Below are positions 1 to 6,946 of a DNA stretch of 12,114 bases, one piece after another. Within the stretch, counting starts at the first letter, position 1, and every line of letters starts with the position of its first letter. The notes below the pieces were generated by a model. It was given only the letters and a program-made list of their open reading frames with translations. It had not been told where the DNA came from and made no database searches. A program made the translations under genes and the position numbers. This DNA comes from Sphingomonadales bacterium (GTDB lineage Bacteria > Pseudomonadota > Alphaproteobacteria > Sphingomonadales > Sphingomonadaceae), in the NCBI GenBank assembly GCA_027486275.1, contig JAIXPM010000388.1, positions 1-12,114 on the forward strand, written 5' to 3'.

Positions 1-450
1 AGCCAGGCACTCGCGTGTTACGTCATCGACGATGTTCAACACGCGGAACCGGCGCCCGGATGCCAACTGGTCGTGGACAAAGTCCAGGCTCCAGCGCTGG
101 TTGGGCAGCGCCAGCACCGGTGGCGCTGCCCGGGCACCAACCGCCCGCCGGCGTGCCCGGCGCTTGCGCACCGTCAGTCCTTCCTCAGTGTAGAGGCGCT
201 GGGTCTTCTTGCGATTCACCAGCACCCCGTCGCGCCGCAACAGGATATGCAGCCGGCGATAGCCGAACCGGCGGCGCTCGGCCGCCAGCGCGCGCAGCCG
301 TTCCCGCAAATCGGCATCATCCGGCCGTGTCGAGCGATAACGAACGCTCTTGCGATCAGCCCCAACAACTCGGCACGCCCGCCGCTCGCTCATCCCCAGG
401 CTGGCCTGTAGATGGGCAACCGCTTCCCGCATCGCGGCAGGCGTCACCAT
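1..450 (-). CDS. IS3-family transposase OrfB, partial (C-terminus beyond the window edge)
   Basis: This is the N-terminal 150 residues of an IS3-family DDE transposase. It reads from the ATG at 450 down to position 1 with no stop, so the rest lies outside the window. Visible parts are a basic helix-turn-helix-like N-terminal region containing RRFGYRRLHILLRRDG (about residues 60-75), a basic linker (KRRARRRAVGARA), and the start of the catalytic core. The core motif NQRWSLDFVHD places the first catalytic aspartate at about residue 123; the second Asp and the Glu are beyond the edge. The ATG overlaps the end of orfA in the -1 frame at a run of seven A, so OrfB is probably made mainly as an OrfAB fusion by frameshifting, as is known for the family. 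Whether the copy is intact cannot be judged here. Confidence 0.9.
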   Translation of the reverse strand, partial: MVTPAAMREAVAHLQASLGMSERRACRVVGADRKSVRYRSTRPDDADLRERLRALAAERRRFGYRRLHILLRRDGVLVNRKKTQRLYTEEGLTVRKRRARRRAVGARAAPPVLALPNQRWSLDFVHDQLASGRRFRVLNIVDDVTRECLA

Positions 451-710
451 TTTTTTGCCAGAAGGTCCTTCAGCGCAGCGTTATCGAGCATCGTGTCGGC
501 CAACAGCCGCTTGAGCTTGGCATTCTCGTCCTCCAGCGACCGCAGCCGCTTGGCCTCCGAAACCTCCAGCCCGCCGCACTTGGCCTTCCAGTTGTAGATG
601 GTCGCTTCCGACACGCCGTGCCGCCGCGCGAGATCAGCCGTCTTCGCGCCCGCCTCGGCCTCCTTTAAAAGCCCGATGATCTGCTCTTCGGTGAATCTCG
701 CTCGCTTCAT
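444..710 (-). CDS. IS3-family transposase OrfA (helix-turn-helix, leucine zipper)
   Basis: A complete 88-residue OrfA of an IS3-family element. The N-terminal DNA-binding helix-turn-helix begins MKRARFTEEQIIGLLKEAE and continues through LARRHGVSEATIYNWKAK (about residues 27-44). A coiled coil follows (EAKRLRSLEDENAKLKRL), which in this family mediates multimerisation. The protein ends LLAKKW-stop. The start is the ATG at 710, preceded by a purine-rich GGACGGACG. It lies about 63 nt inside the IS end at 773, the usual position for orfA. It recognises the IS ends and also supplies the N-terminus of the OrfAB fusion transposase. It is homologous to the truncated OrfA at 11327-11500 but clearly a different element. 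Confidence 0.93.
   Translation of the reverse strand: MKRARFTEEQIIGLLKEAEAGAKTADLARRHGVSEATIYNWKAKCGGLEVSEAKRLRSLEDENAKLKRLLADTMLDNAALKDLLAKKW
448..457 (-). promoter_or_regulatory. Programmed -1 frameshift site between orfA and orfB (A-AAA-AAA)
   Basis: On the minus strand the last orfA codons read GCA AAA AAA TGG TGA, which gives the slippery heptamer A-AAA-AAA in the correct X-XXY-YYZ phase. The orfB ATG begins on the last A of this run, in the -1 frame. This is the standard IS3-family arrangement for making the OrfAB transposase. No stimulatory downstream structure was worked out. Confidence 0.8.
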
Positions 711-868
711 CGTCCGTCCTCTCCAAGGGCCGGACTCTAATCGATCGTGGAGGAAAATCAGGGGGTCAGGTCACAAGCCTTCGTCGACCCAACGCCCTGA
801 TTGCACAGATGATTTGCATACGAGCCCCATCCAGTAGCGTCGATTCAACCAACATTATGGTTGCCAGA

Positions 869-887
869 GCTTGCCTAGGCGGCAAGC
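869..887 (-). terminator. Hairpin just after the P450 gene, possible terminator
   Basis: A perfect 7-bp inverted repeat, GCTTGCC-(5 nt)-GGCAAGC, starts 12 nt after the P450 stop codon, where the four-gene minus-strand operon would end. No U-tract follows, so it is not a textbook intrinsic terminator. It may protect the 3' end or assist Rho-dependent termination. The rest of 774-899 shows nothing else recognisable. Confidence 0.35.
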
Positions 888-899
888 CACTATTCATGG

Positions 900-2132
900 T
901 CATTCGGGTGCAAATGCGACCGGCATGTTGATGATGGCGTTGAACCAGATCGAGCGCAGCCATTCTGGTTCGCCCACCGGGTGCAGATCGGGCAGGCGAG
1001 TGACGATCTGTTTCAGCAGCGCACGCAGCTGCATTTTTGCCAGCCGGGCGCCGACGCAGATGTGCGGGCCGGCGCCGAAGGCGAGGTGGCGTTTGGCGTT
1101 GGCGCGGGTGATGTCGAAACGGTGAGGATCGGCGAATACCGCCGGATCGCGGTTGGCCGCGGCATAGGAGAGGTAGATCTTGTCGCCCTGCTTCACCTTC
1201 TGGCCGCCGATTTCGGTGTCGGCCACGGCGTGGCGGATGAAATTGGTGGTGGTCGAGGTATAGCGCAGCACCTCGTCGATGGCGTTGTTGATATGGGTGT
1301 CGAAATCGCCCTTCAGCAGCGCATATTGATCGGGATGCTGGCTCATCAGGTGGATGAAGTGCGCCGCGGTTGATCTGGTGGTTTCGTGCCCGGCCATGGC
1401 AAACACCAGCACGAACTGGTTGATCATCATGGGATCCAGATTGAGCGTGGTGTCGTTGACCATGGCGCTCAACAGCCGGCCATCGGGGTCGCGGCGCTTT
1501 TCCTCGGCCATCTGCTGGGCCAAGCCGAACAGCCCGATCATCGGGTCCATCGAAATGCTGGTGCGGCTTTCGACATCGGCCATGTCGTTGCCATAGCCGG
1601 CCACCTGGTCGCGATACTGAGGCGGAATGCCCATCAGTTCGCAGAATGTGTGTACCGGCAGGATCGAGGCGACATCGAACACAAATTCGCAGGCGCCCTT
1701 GCCGGCAATGCGGTCAACGATCTCGGCGGCCAGCTTGTCCACTTCGGGCGCCAGTTCGGCGAGCGCGCGCGGCATGAACGGCGGCATGATCACCTTCTTC
1801 ACCGCGGCATGCTGTTCGGGCTTCATCACCATGAAATTGGCGCGCTGGCGTTCCAGCTCCGCGCCTTCCAAATCCCAAAGCACGATACCGTCATGCGAGG
1901 TGAAGCGGGCCTGGTCCATCGAAACGTCGAGCACGTCCTGATAGCGGGTCAGCACCCAGAAGCCCTTGACGCCCGATGAGCCCGGCATGCCGCCAGCATA
2001 GGCCGGATTGGGCGGGTTCCAGTGCACCGGGTCGGTCTGCCGCCAGCGATCGAACAGGCGATGGGGTGGGCCGTGGTCGGCCGGAAAAATGTCTGGATCG
2101 ATCAGATTGTCGGCCAGTGCTGCACCTATCAT
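900..2132 (-). CDS. Cytochrome P450 monooxygenase (soluble bacterial class)
   Basis: A heme-thiolate monooxygenase of 410 residues, the usual length for soluble bacterial P450s, with no membrane anchor. All core motifs are present: the I-helix oxygen-activating AGHETT (residues 247-252), the K-helix ExxR as EVLR (287-290), and the heme-binding loop FGAGPHICVG (352-361) with the cysteine ligand at 359. I chose the ATG at 2132 because GGAGAG lies about 8 nt upstream and the protein then starts close to the conserved N-terminus. A longer reading to 2246 adds 38 low-complexity residues that run into the preceding gene. It is the last gene of the minus-strand operon, 22 nt after the FAH-family gene. 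It needs ferredoxin and ferredoxin reductase partners, not seen in the window. A role in hydroxylating or O-dealkylating the aromatic substrate is inference; the substrate is unknown. Confidence 0.95.
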   Translation of the reverse strand: MIGAALADNLIDPDIFPADHGPPHRLFDRWRQTDPVHWNPPNPAYAGGMPGSSGVKGFWVLTRYQDVLDVSMDQARFTSHDGIVLWDLEGAELERQRANFMVMKPEQHAAVKKVIMPPFMPRALAELAPEVDKLAAEIVDRIAGKGACEFVFDVASILPVHTFCELMGIPPQYRDQVAGYGNDMADVESRTSISMDPMIGLFGLAQQMAEEKRRDPDGRLLSAMVNDTTLNLDPMMINQFVLVFAMAGHETTRSTAAHFIHLMSQHPDQYALLKGDFDTHINNAIDEVLRYTSTTTNFIRHAVADTEIGGQKVKQGDKIYLSYAAANRDPAVFADPHRFDITRANAKRHLAFGAGPHICVGARLAKMQLRALLKQIVTRLPDLHPVGEPEWLRSIWFNAIINMPVAFAPE

Positions 2133-2154
2133 TGCCTGCTCTCCTGTCTTGCCG

Positions 2155-3015
2155 TCAGGTCGGGGTGTTGCCTTGCTGCGCCCACCAGTCCCCGCCCAGC
2201 GCCACGCGGCGCACAGTGTCGGTGTCGGTGGGGCCGTGGCCGACATTGTGGGTGGGGGCCGGGATCTCCTGCACCGTGTTGGTGAGGCGGCCGACGCCGG
2301 TCACCTCCACTTCCACCACGTCGCCAATGGCCATCGGCCGGCTGTTGGCCGGGGTGCCCGACAGGATGAGATCGCCGGGCAGCAGGGTGATGTGCCGGCA
2401 CAGATCGGCGAGGATATAGGGGATGTCGAAGGTCATCTCGGCCAGCGCGCCTTCCTGCACCACTTTGCCGTTGATGTAGGTGCGCACCGCTTGCTCGCGG
2501 ATATCGACGCCGCGCACGATGCCGGGGCCGATCGGGCAGAACCCGTCCATCCCCTTCACACGCAGCATCGATCCGGCATCGGTGTCGCGGAAATCCTGAG
2601 CGCCAACATCGTTCACCGGCGCAAAGCCGGCGATATGGTCCCAAACATCGTTGCGGCCGATGTTGCGCATCGGCTTGCCGACGATCACGCCCACTTCGCC
2701 CTCATAGTTGAGGAACTGGCAGTCTGCCGGGCGCGAGAGCTTGCCGCGGTGCGAATTGAGCGCGGTCAGCGGCTTCTGGAAATAGGTGGGGGTGGTGAGT
2801 TCCGGCGCGCGGAACTCGACGCGGCGGGACTCATAATTGAGGTGGATGCAGATGATCTTGGTCGGGTCGCATGGCGGCAGATAGATGGCATCGGCCTCGG
2901 CAATGTGGCGGCCATCGCCCAGCAGCAGCCGATCATCCACCGGCCGCACCCACTGCGGCGTTCCTTCCAGAAAGATGCGCCGCCATTCCTCGCGCGGTCC
3001 GTCAAGCACTGACAT
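2155..3015 (-). CDS. Fumarylacetoacetate hydrolase (FAH) family protein, HpaG/HpcE-like
   Basis: A single-domain FAH-family enzyme of 286 residues. Expected metal-site residues are visible: E105 and E107 in YEGEVGVIVGK, and D136 in FAPVNDVGAQD. Also present are the K-x-x-D-x-F-x-P-x-G-P segment (K154 in VKGMDGFCPIGP) and the C-terminal GDLILSGTPAN (about 214-224). Family members hydrolyse, decarboxylate or isomerise acylpyruvates and dienedioates. Next to an extradiol dioxygenase and a semialdehyde dehydrogenase, the likeliest role is the decarboxylase/isomerase step on a ring-cleaved dioate, as HpaG does in the homoprotocatechuate pathway. HpaG/HpcE is often a two-domain protein and this one is not, so one of the two activities may be missing or supplied elsewhere. 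The start ATG follows GGGGAGA by about 7 nt. The gene lies 22 nt from the genes on either side. A fumarylpyruvate-hydrolase-type activity is the main alternative. Confidence 0.9.
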   Translation of the reverse strand: MSVLDGPREEWRRIFLEGTPQWVRPVDDRLLLGDGRHIAEADAIYLPPCDPTKIICIHLNYESRRVEFRAPELTTPTYFQKPLTALNSHRGKLSRPADCQFLNYEGEVGVIVGKPMRNIGRNDVWDHIAGFAPVNDVGAQDFRDTDAGSMLRVKGMDGFCPIGPGIVRGVDIREQAVRTYINGKVVQEGALAEMTFDIPYILADLCRHITLLPGDLILSGTPANSRPMAIGDVVEVEVTGVGRLTNTVQEIPAPTHNVGHGPTDTDTVRRVALGGDWWAQQGNTPT

Positions 3016-3037
3016 TGTCTGTCTCCCCGATTGGCGT

Positions 3038-3940
3038 TCAGGCCGGGACCATGAAGCCCTTCATGTTGCTCATCACCGGTGCGTGGCCATAAGCATCCTT
3101 TTGATAATATTCGGATTGCCCGGTCGGTTTGCGCCCGCCCCAGCCGATCTCGTTCATGAAGCCCGACGGGTTCTTGAAGTAGAAGCTGTGCATCTGGTCG
3201 TTGGCATGGCTGCCCGGCTCTATGATCACCGGGATGCCGGCCTGGGCAACCATGTCATAGGCGAGGCCGACATCGTCAAAGCGCTCCATTTCCATCATGA
3301 AATGGTTGATGGCCTTCTCGCCCGGCGGGCCGAAGGCCAGCGAATGCTGACGATCGTTGCAATGCAGGAACATCAACTCGACCGGTTCCGGCAGCATCGG
3401 CAGCGGCATGCGATACTCGATGCCGCCGCGCATGCCGAGCAGCGTGTAGAAGGCGTGGATGGCCTCGAAATCAGCCCGGCGATTGAGCAACATATGGCCC
3501 ATGCCGCCGCTGCCGGTGCGGATGCGGCCGTGCATGCGCCGCCCGGGGTGGAAGGGCAGATCATATTGCACCAGCGGTCCCTGGAAAAGCTCGATGGCAT
3601 AGCCGTTGGGATCGGTGACGAAGGCCACTTCCAGCACCTGCCGCGCCTCGGCTTCGGCCTGACTGCCGCGCCGCACCGCCACGCCGGCCGCCTCCAGCCG
3701 TTCCACCATGGCGCGCAGTTCCAGCGTGCCGGCCAGCCTGAGGCCGATGGTCTGCAGATCATCGCTGCCATCTTCCACCAGCTTGATGCGGTGGTGCCAA
3801 TAATCCATTCGCAGGTAACGCACGTCGGCGGTTTCGCCAGGCATCACCTCAAGGCCCAGGATGGCGGCGGCAAAACCCTCCCAGGCGGCGAGATTGCTCA
3901 CCCCAAGGGTGATATGGCCAAGTTCGGTGATGGCAGTCAT
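3038..3940 (-). CDS. Type I (VOC-fold) extradiol ring-cleavage dioxygenase, BphC-like
   Basis: A 300-residue two-domain vicinal-oxygen-chelate extradiol dioxygenase, close to the usual length of BphC-type enzymes. Counting residues, the Fe(II) ligands align as H149 (GGMGHMLL), H213 (INHFMMEM) and E264 (FMNEIGWGG). The catalytic residues align as H199 (DRQHSLAF), H245 (GSHANDQ) and Y254 (HSFYFKNPSG). All six match the known BphC positions 146, 210, 260, 195, 241 and 250 with constant or near-constant spacing, so the enzyme should be active. It opens a catechol next to the hydroxyls using O2. Its ATG overlaps the dehydrogenase stop as ATGA, which implies translational coupling. No alpha/beta-hydrolase for meta-cleavage products is nearby; the partner is a dehydrogenase, which suggests the product is a semialdehyde rather than a ketone. 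The exact catechol is unknown. Confidence 0.95.
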   Translation of the reverse strand: MTAITELGHITLGVSNLAAWEGFAAAILGLEVMPGETADVRYLRMDYWHHRIKLVEDGSDDLQTIGLRLAGTLELRAMVERLEAAGVAVRRGSQAEAEARQVLEVAFVTDPNGYAIELFQGPLVQYDLPFHPGRRMHGRIRTGSGGMGHMLLNRRADFEAIHAFYTLLGMRGGIEYRMPLPMLPEPVELMFLHCNDRQHSLAFGPPGEKAINHFMMEMERFDDVGLAYDMVAQAGIPVIIEPGSHANDQMHSFYFKNPSGFMNEIGWGGRKPTGQSEYYQKDAYGHAPVMSNMKGFMVPA

Positions 3941-5415
3941 GTGGCGCTCCCGGTGCTGGCAAACGATTCCTTGCGGACCGCGATATTCTTGATGTCGCAG
4001 TAAAAATCGAAACTGTGGGTGCCGCCTTCGCGGCCAATGCCGGAGATGCGGGCGCCGCCGAACGGGGCAGCGAGATCACGCACGAAGAAACAGTTTACCC
4101 ACAGGGTTCCGGCCACCACCTGCTCGGCGATGCGCATGGCGCGGGCCTCGTTGCCGCAGAACAGCGTACCGGCCAGGCCGTATTTCGTGCCGTTGGCCAG
4201 CGCGACGGCCTCGGTATCATCGGCAAAGGTCTGCCACGTCAGCACCGGGCCAAACACCTCGTCCTGGGCGATTTCATCGCCAGGGCTGACACCGGCAAAC
4301 ATGGTCGGCTGGAAATAGAGTGCGCCGGCCGCGTCACGCCCACCGCCCCACAGGAGATCAGCACCTGCTGCCTTGGCCCGGTCAACAAAGCCCGCAACAC
4401 GGGCGAAATGATCAGGGTGGATCAAGGGGCCGACGCGGGTGGTGGGCAGGCGCGGATCGCCAACCGTCATCTGGCCGACAGCAGCGCGCACCTTGGCGAG
4501 GAATTCGGCCTCAACCGAAGCTTCGACCAGAATACGGGTGCCAGCGAGGCAGACCTGACCGGCGTTGATATACTGGCCGGCAACCGTCTGGGCGGCGGCA
4601 TCGAGATCGGCATCGGCGCAGACGATGAAGGGTGACTTGCCGCCCAGTTCCGCGCTCATCGGCGTAAGGGTGCGGGCGGCGGCCTGGCCGATGATGCGGG
4701 CGGTTTCGGGCGAGCCGGTGAAGCTGATGCGCGACAGTCGCGCATCGTTCACCAGCGCGTCGCCGGCCTCCTCGCCGATGCCTTGCAGAACGTTGAGCAC
4801 GCCGGGTGGCAGGCCGGCTGCATGGGCGATATCGGCCAACAGCGAGCAGGAGAGCGGGGCCCATTCCGGTGGCTTGATCACCACCGTGTTGCCGGCGGCC
4901 AACGCCGGGCCAACCTTCCAGGTGGTCAGCATGAAAGGCGCGTTCCATGGCGTGATCAGCGCCGCCACGCCGGAAGGATCATAACGGACATTGTTGACCA
5001 CTTCTGGATGGTCGATGGCGTGATCATTCAGGCCCAGCGCCCATTCGGCAAAGAAGCTGATGTTCTGCGCGGCGCGCGGAACCATCCGGTGGAGGTTGCC
5101 GGCCAGCAGCGAGCCATTGTCTGCGGTTTCAACGGCCGCAATTTCGGCGGCGCGCGTCATGATCCCGCTGGCAAAGCGGCGCAGGATCGGCAGGCGACCA
5201 GCTGCGCCCAGTGCGGCCCAGGCCGGAAAGGCTTCGGCTGCCGCTGTCACGGCCATGGCGGCTTCGGCCTGACCGCCTGCCGCAACCGCGCCCAGCTCGG
5301 CGCCGTCGATGGGAGAAGCGTTGGCAAAGCGGCGGTCGGAACTGACCCGGCGTCCGCCGATCCAGTGATCCAGCGCCACCTCCACCCCGGCAACCATGAC
5401 CTTCTTGTCGGCCAT
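3937..5415 (-). CDS. NAD(P)-dependent aldehyde dehydrogenase, HpaE/XylG-like (hydroxymuconate-semialdehyde type)
   Basis: A 492-residue aldehyde dehydrogenase of normal family length. The catalytic set is complete: N158 in TPWNAP, general base E256 in AELGGKSP, and nucleophile C289 in GQVCLAGTR. The C-terminal stretch FFVRDLAAPFGGARISG followed by IGREGGTHSFDFY resembles ring-cleavage semialdehyde dehydrogenases (HpaE, XylG/DmpC) more than general aldehyde dehydrogenases. It should oxidise the semialdehyde released by the adjacent dioxygenase to a dicarboxylate. I set the start at the ATG at 5415, which has GGGGAGAG about 7 nt upstream; the reading frame stays open to 5460, but those 15 residues overlap the likely promoter and have no ribosome site. 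It is the first gene of the minus-strand operon and its stop overlaps the dioxygenase start by 4 nt. The exact substrate is inference. Confidence 0.93.
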   Translation of the reverse strand: MADKKVMVAGVEVALDHWIGGRRVSSDRRFANASPIDGAELGAVAAGGQAEAAMAVTAAAEAFPAWAALGAAGRLPILRRFASGIMTRAAEIAAVETADNGSLLAGNLHRMVPRAAQNISFFAEWALGLNDHAIDHPEVVNNVRYDPSGVAALITPWNAPFMLTTWKVGPALAAGNTVVIKPPEWAPLSCSLLADIAHAAGLPPGVLNVLQGIGEEAGDALVNDARLSRISFTGSPETARIIGQAAARTLTPMSAELGGKSPFIVCADADLDAAAQTVAGQYINAGQVCLAGTRILVEASVEAEFLAKVRAAVGQMTVGDPRLPTTRVGPLIHPDHFARVAGFVDRAKAAGADLLWGGGRDAAGALYFQPTMFAGVSPGDEIAQDEVFGPVLTWQTFADDTEAVALANGTKYGLAGTLFCGNEARAMRIAEQVVAGTLWVNCFFVRDLAAPFGGARISGIGREGGTHSFDFYCDIKNIAVRKESFASTGSAT

Positions 5416-5464
5416 CCCGACTCTCCCCAAATGCGCCCGCCGTGCTGCGAGTCGATACAAATTG

Positions 5465-5491
5465 AGTATAATCAGTTTTGACTGTGGTCAA
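5465..5491 (-). promoter_or_regulatory. Putative promoter of the dehydrogenase-dioxygenase-FAH-P450 operon
   Basis: On the minus strand a -35 match TTGACC (5491-5486) is followed after 15 nt by a -10 match TATACT (5470-5465); TTATTG with an 18-nt spacer is an alternative -35. Transcription would start near 5458, leaving a leader of about 40 nt with a good ribosome site. Both elements lie in or at the edge of the palindrome at 5468-5503, so a bound repressor would block this promoter. Confidence 0.5.
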
Positions 5492-5503
5492 TAACTCGAT
5501 TAT
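5468..5503. promoter_or_regulatory. Nested imperfect palindrome, candidate TetR-family operator
   Basis: Three matched half-sites nest around one centre in the divergent promoter region: ATAATC (5468-5473) with GATTAT (5498-5503), AGTT (5474-5477) with AACT (5493-5496), and TTGAC (5478-5482) with GTCAA (5487-5491). The inner pair has a 4-nt spacer (tgtg). The right arm carries two single-base insertions, so the centres shift by only half a base to one base. The site lies just before the regulator gene and covers promoter elements of both operons. Binding by the adjacent TetR-family protein, with autoregulation, is inference. Confidence 0.65.
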
Positions 5504-5506
5504 GGC
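5478..5506 (+). promoter_or_regulatory. Weak candidate promoter of the plus-strand regulator operon
   Basis: TTGACT (5478-5483) is followed, after an exact 17-nt spacer, by TATGGC (5501-5506), which matches the -10 consensus only in its first three bases. A start near 5513 would give an almost leaderless regulator message if translation begins at 5515, or a short leader if it begins at 5551. A perfect TATAAT lies at 5467-5472, but I see no good -35 for it on this strand. Confidence 0.3.
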
Positions 5507-5514
5507 TTGTGGTC

Positions 5515-6174
5515 ATGGAACGGGAATCAGGCGACGGCGCCGAGACGGGGATGGTGCGCGGCAAGACGGACGAAGGGGTGGCGACACCCGGCCGGCGGGA
5601 GCGCAACAAGCTGGCCAAGCGCGCGCGGATCGTGGCGGCAGCGCGCGATCTGTTTCGGCGTCAGGGCTTTGCCGACACCACCACCCAACAGATCGCCGAT
5701 GCTGCCGACATCGGCACCGGAACGCTGTTCCTCTATGCCCGCACCAAGGAAGACCTGCTGGTCATGGTGTTCCGCGACGAGATGCTGGAAACGGTGCGGG
5801 CGATCTTTGCCGCGCCGCCGGCGCTGGCCGGCCTCGATGCGCGGCTGCTCGCGGTGTTCAACCGCATGGCCGATTATCACGCCAACGATCCCGATCTGGC
5901 CCGGCTGCTGCTGAAGGAATTGGTGGTGCCGCGGTCCGAGGCGCGGCGCAGCGATGTCGATGAGCTGATGGACGCCATTTATGACGGGCTTTCCGACATG
6001 ATCGGCGCCGAGCCGCGCACCCGCAACCCGGCCATCGTCGCTCGATCGGCCTTCGCGCTTTATTATTTCGCGCTGCTGAGCTGGCTGGGCGCCGGCCAGG
6101 ATCGCGGCTGGTGCATGCGACTGCTGCGCGAACAGCTTTCCCACCTCATCAACGGAGATAGCGCCAATGATTGA
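5515..6174 (+). CDS. TetR-family transcriptional regulator
   Basis: A 219-residue TetR-family protein. After a loose, charged N-terminus comes the family DNA-binding domain: [18 protein letters not shown] (about residues 35-52), the helix-turn-helix [18 protein letters not shown] (about 55-72), and [13 protein letters not shown]. The rest is a helical ligand/dimerisation domain. The start is uncertain: ATG at 5515, GTG at 5509 or ATG at 5551 are all possible and none has a clear ribosome site. It heads the plus-strand operon, diverges from the dehydrogenase operon, and its end overlaps the aldolase gene by 8 nt. The palindrome at 5468-5503 immediately upstream is its probable operator. The likely role is to repress both operons until a pathway metabolite binds; that is inference from family and layout. 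Confidence 0.9.
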   Translation: MERESGDGAETGMVRGKTDEGVATPGRRERNKLAKRARIVAAARDLFRRQGFADTTTQQIADAADIGTGTLFLYARTKEDLLVMVFRDEMLETVRAIFAAPPALAGLDARLLAVFNRMADYHANDPDLARLLLKELVVPRSEARRSDVDELMDAIYDGLSDMIGAEPRTRNPAIVARSAFALYYFALLSWLGAGQDRGWCMRLLREQLSHLINGDSAND

Positions 6175-6946
6175 ACCGCTGAAGGCGCGTTGGGCGCGCG
6201 ACGAGCTGACGCTGGGCGCCTGGTGCATGTTGCCCAGCAGCCTTACTGCCGAGATATTGGCCAAGGGCGGCTTTGATTGGGCGCTGGTCGACATGCAGCA
6301 CGGCTGCATGGGCTATGAAACCGCCGTGGAAATGATCCGCGCCATCGATTTGGCAGGAATTACACCGATCGTGCGCGTGCCGTGGAACGAGCCGGGCATC
6401 GTGGGCCGCATGCTGGATGCCGGTGCGATGGGCATCGTGGCGCCGATGGTGAACAGCGTTGACGAAGCGCGGCGGCTGGTCGAATCCTGCCTCTATCCAC
6501 CGGCGGGCCGTCGCAGCCTGGGGCCGGTGCGGGTCGGTGCGCGTGATGGGATGGGCTATGTGCCCGGCGCCAACAGCCGCGTTGCCGTCATCCCGATGAT
6601 CGAAACCGTGGAAGCGCTGGCGGTTGTCGAGGATATCGCCGCCGTGCCGGGGGTGGACGCGCTGTTTGTTGGCCCCTTCGATCTGTCCTTCTCGCTGGGT
6701 CTTCCGCCCGGCGACAATGACGGCAAGCCGGCCTTTGATGCTGCTATCACCCGCATCAATGCCGCTGCCCGGGCGCGCGGGATTGCGACGGCCGTGCTGT
6801 CCAATCCGGCGGTGGCGCCGCTGCGGGCGGCGCAGGGCTTCCGGATGATTTCCGTGCTCACCGACAATGCCGCGCTGGCCGCAGCTGCACAAGCCAGCCT
6901 CGCCACGACACGTGCCGCCATAGCGGAAGGAAACGCCAATGCTTGA
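6167..6946 (+). CDS. HpcH/HpaI-family class II aldolase (4-hydroxy-2-oxo-acid aldolase)
   Basis: A 259-residue metal-dependent pyruvate aldolase. Key residues fall where HpaI has them: H45 in the DMQHG motif (catalytic base), R70 in IVRVPWNEP (pyruvate binding), and metal ligands E146 in PMIET and D172 in [10 protein letters not shown] (E149 and D175 in HpaI). The motif reads D-x-Q-H where HpaI has D-x-E-H, so it belongs to a related subgroup rather than being a strict HpaI orthologue. It should split a 4-hydroxy-2-oxo acid to pyruvate plus an aldehyde, succinic semialdehyde if the substrate is 4-hydroxy-2-oxoheptanedioate. A GGAG site lies 9 nt before the ATG. The start overlaps the regulator end by 8 nt and the end overlaps the hydratase start by 8 nt, so the three are surely co-transcribed. 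Confidence 0.93.
   Translation: MIEPLKARWARDELTLGAWCMLPSSLTAEILAKGGFDWALVDMQHGCMGYETAVEMIRAIDLAGITPIVRVPWNEPGIVGRMLDAGAMGIVAPMVNSVDEARRLVESCLYPPAGRRSLGPVRVGARDGMGYVPGANSRVAVIPMIETVEALAVVEDIAAVPGVDALFVGPFDLSFSLGLPPGDNDGKPAFDAAITRINAAARARGIATAVLSNPAVAPLRAAQGFRMISVLTDNAALAAAAQASLATTRAAIAEGNANA

Larger units (their letters stand above)
1..773 (-). mobile_element. IS3-family insertion sequence, partial (left-end half only)
   Basis: This element carries orfA and the start of orfB on the minus strand and ends at about 773. Read inward from there, its terminus begins TGACCTGACCCCCTGA, the TG-start end expected of the family. The other end lies outside the window, so target-site duplication and completeness cannot be tested. 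It sits 126 bp downstream of the P450 stop codon and so borders the catabolic cluster without disrupting it. Confidence 0.85.

Noticed and set aside
2133..2246. Longer N-terminus for the P450 (start at 2246)
   Set aside because: The extra 38 residues overlap the preceding gene, lack a ribosome site and look like out-of-frame translation; the ATG at 2132 has a good GGAG site.
3188..3208. Apparent loss of a catalytic histidine in the dioxygenase (Q in NDQM where relatives have NDHM)
   Set aside because: Counting from the metal glutamate shows that the catalytic histidine is the one four residues earlier (H245), which is present; the Q is at a variable site.
2008..4003. Long plus-strand frames opposite the FAH and dioxygenase genes (2008-3012 and 2885-4003)
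   Set aside because: They are antisense to genes with complete catalytic motifs, and their translations are histidine- and alanine-rich with no domain pattern, as expected from mirrored GC-rich codons.
4783..5481. Plus-strand frame opposite the start of the aldehyde dehydrogenase
   Set aside because: It is antisense to a clear dehydrogenase and shows low-complexity composition with no recognisable domain.
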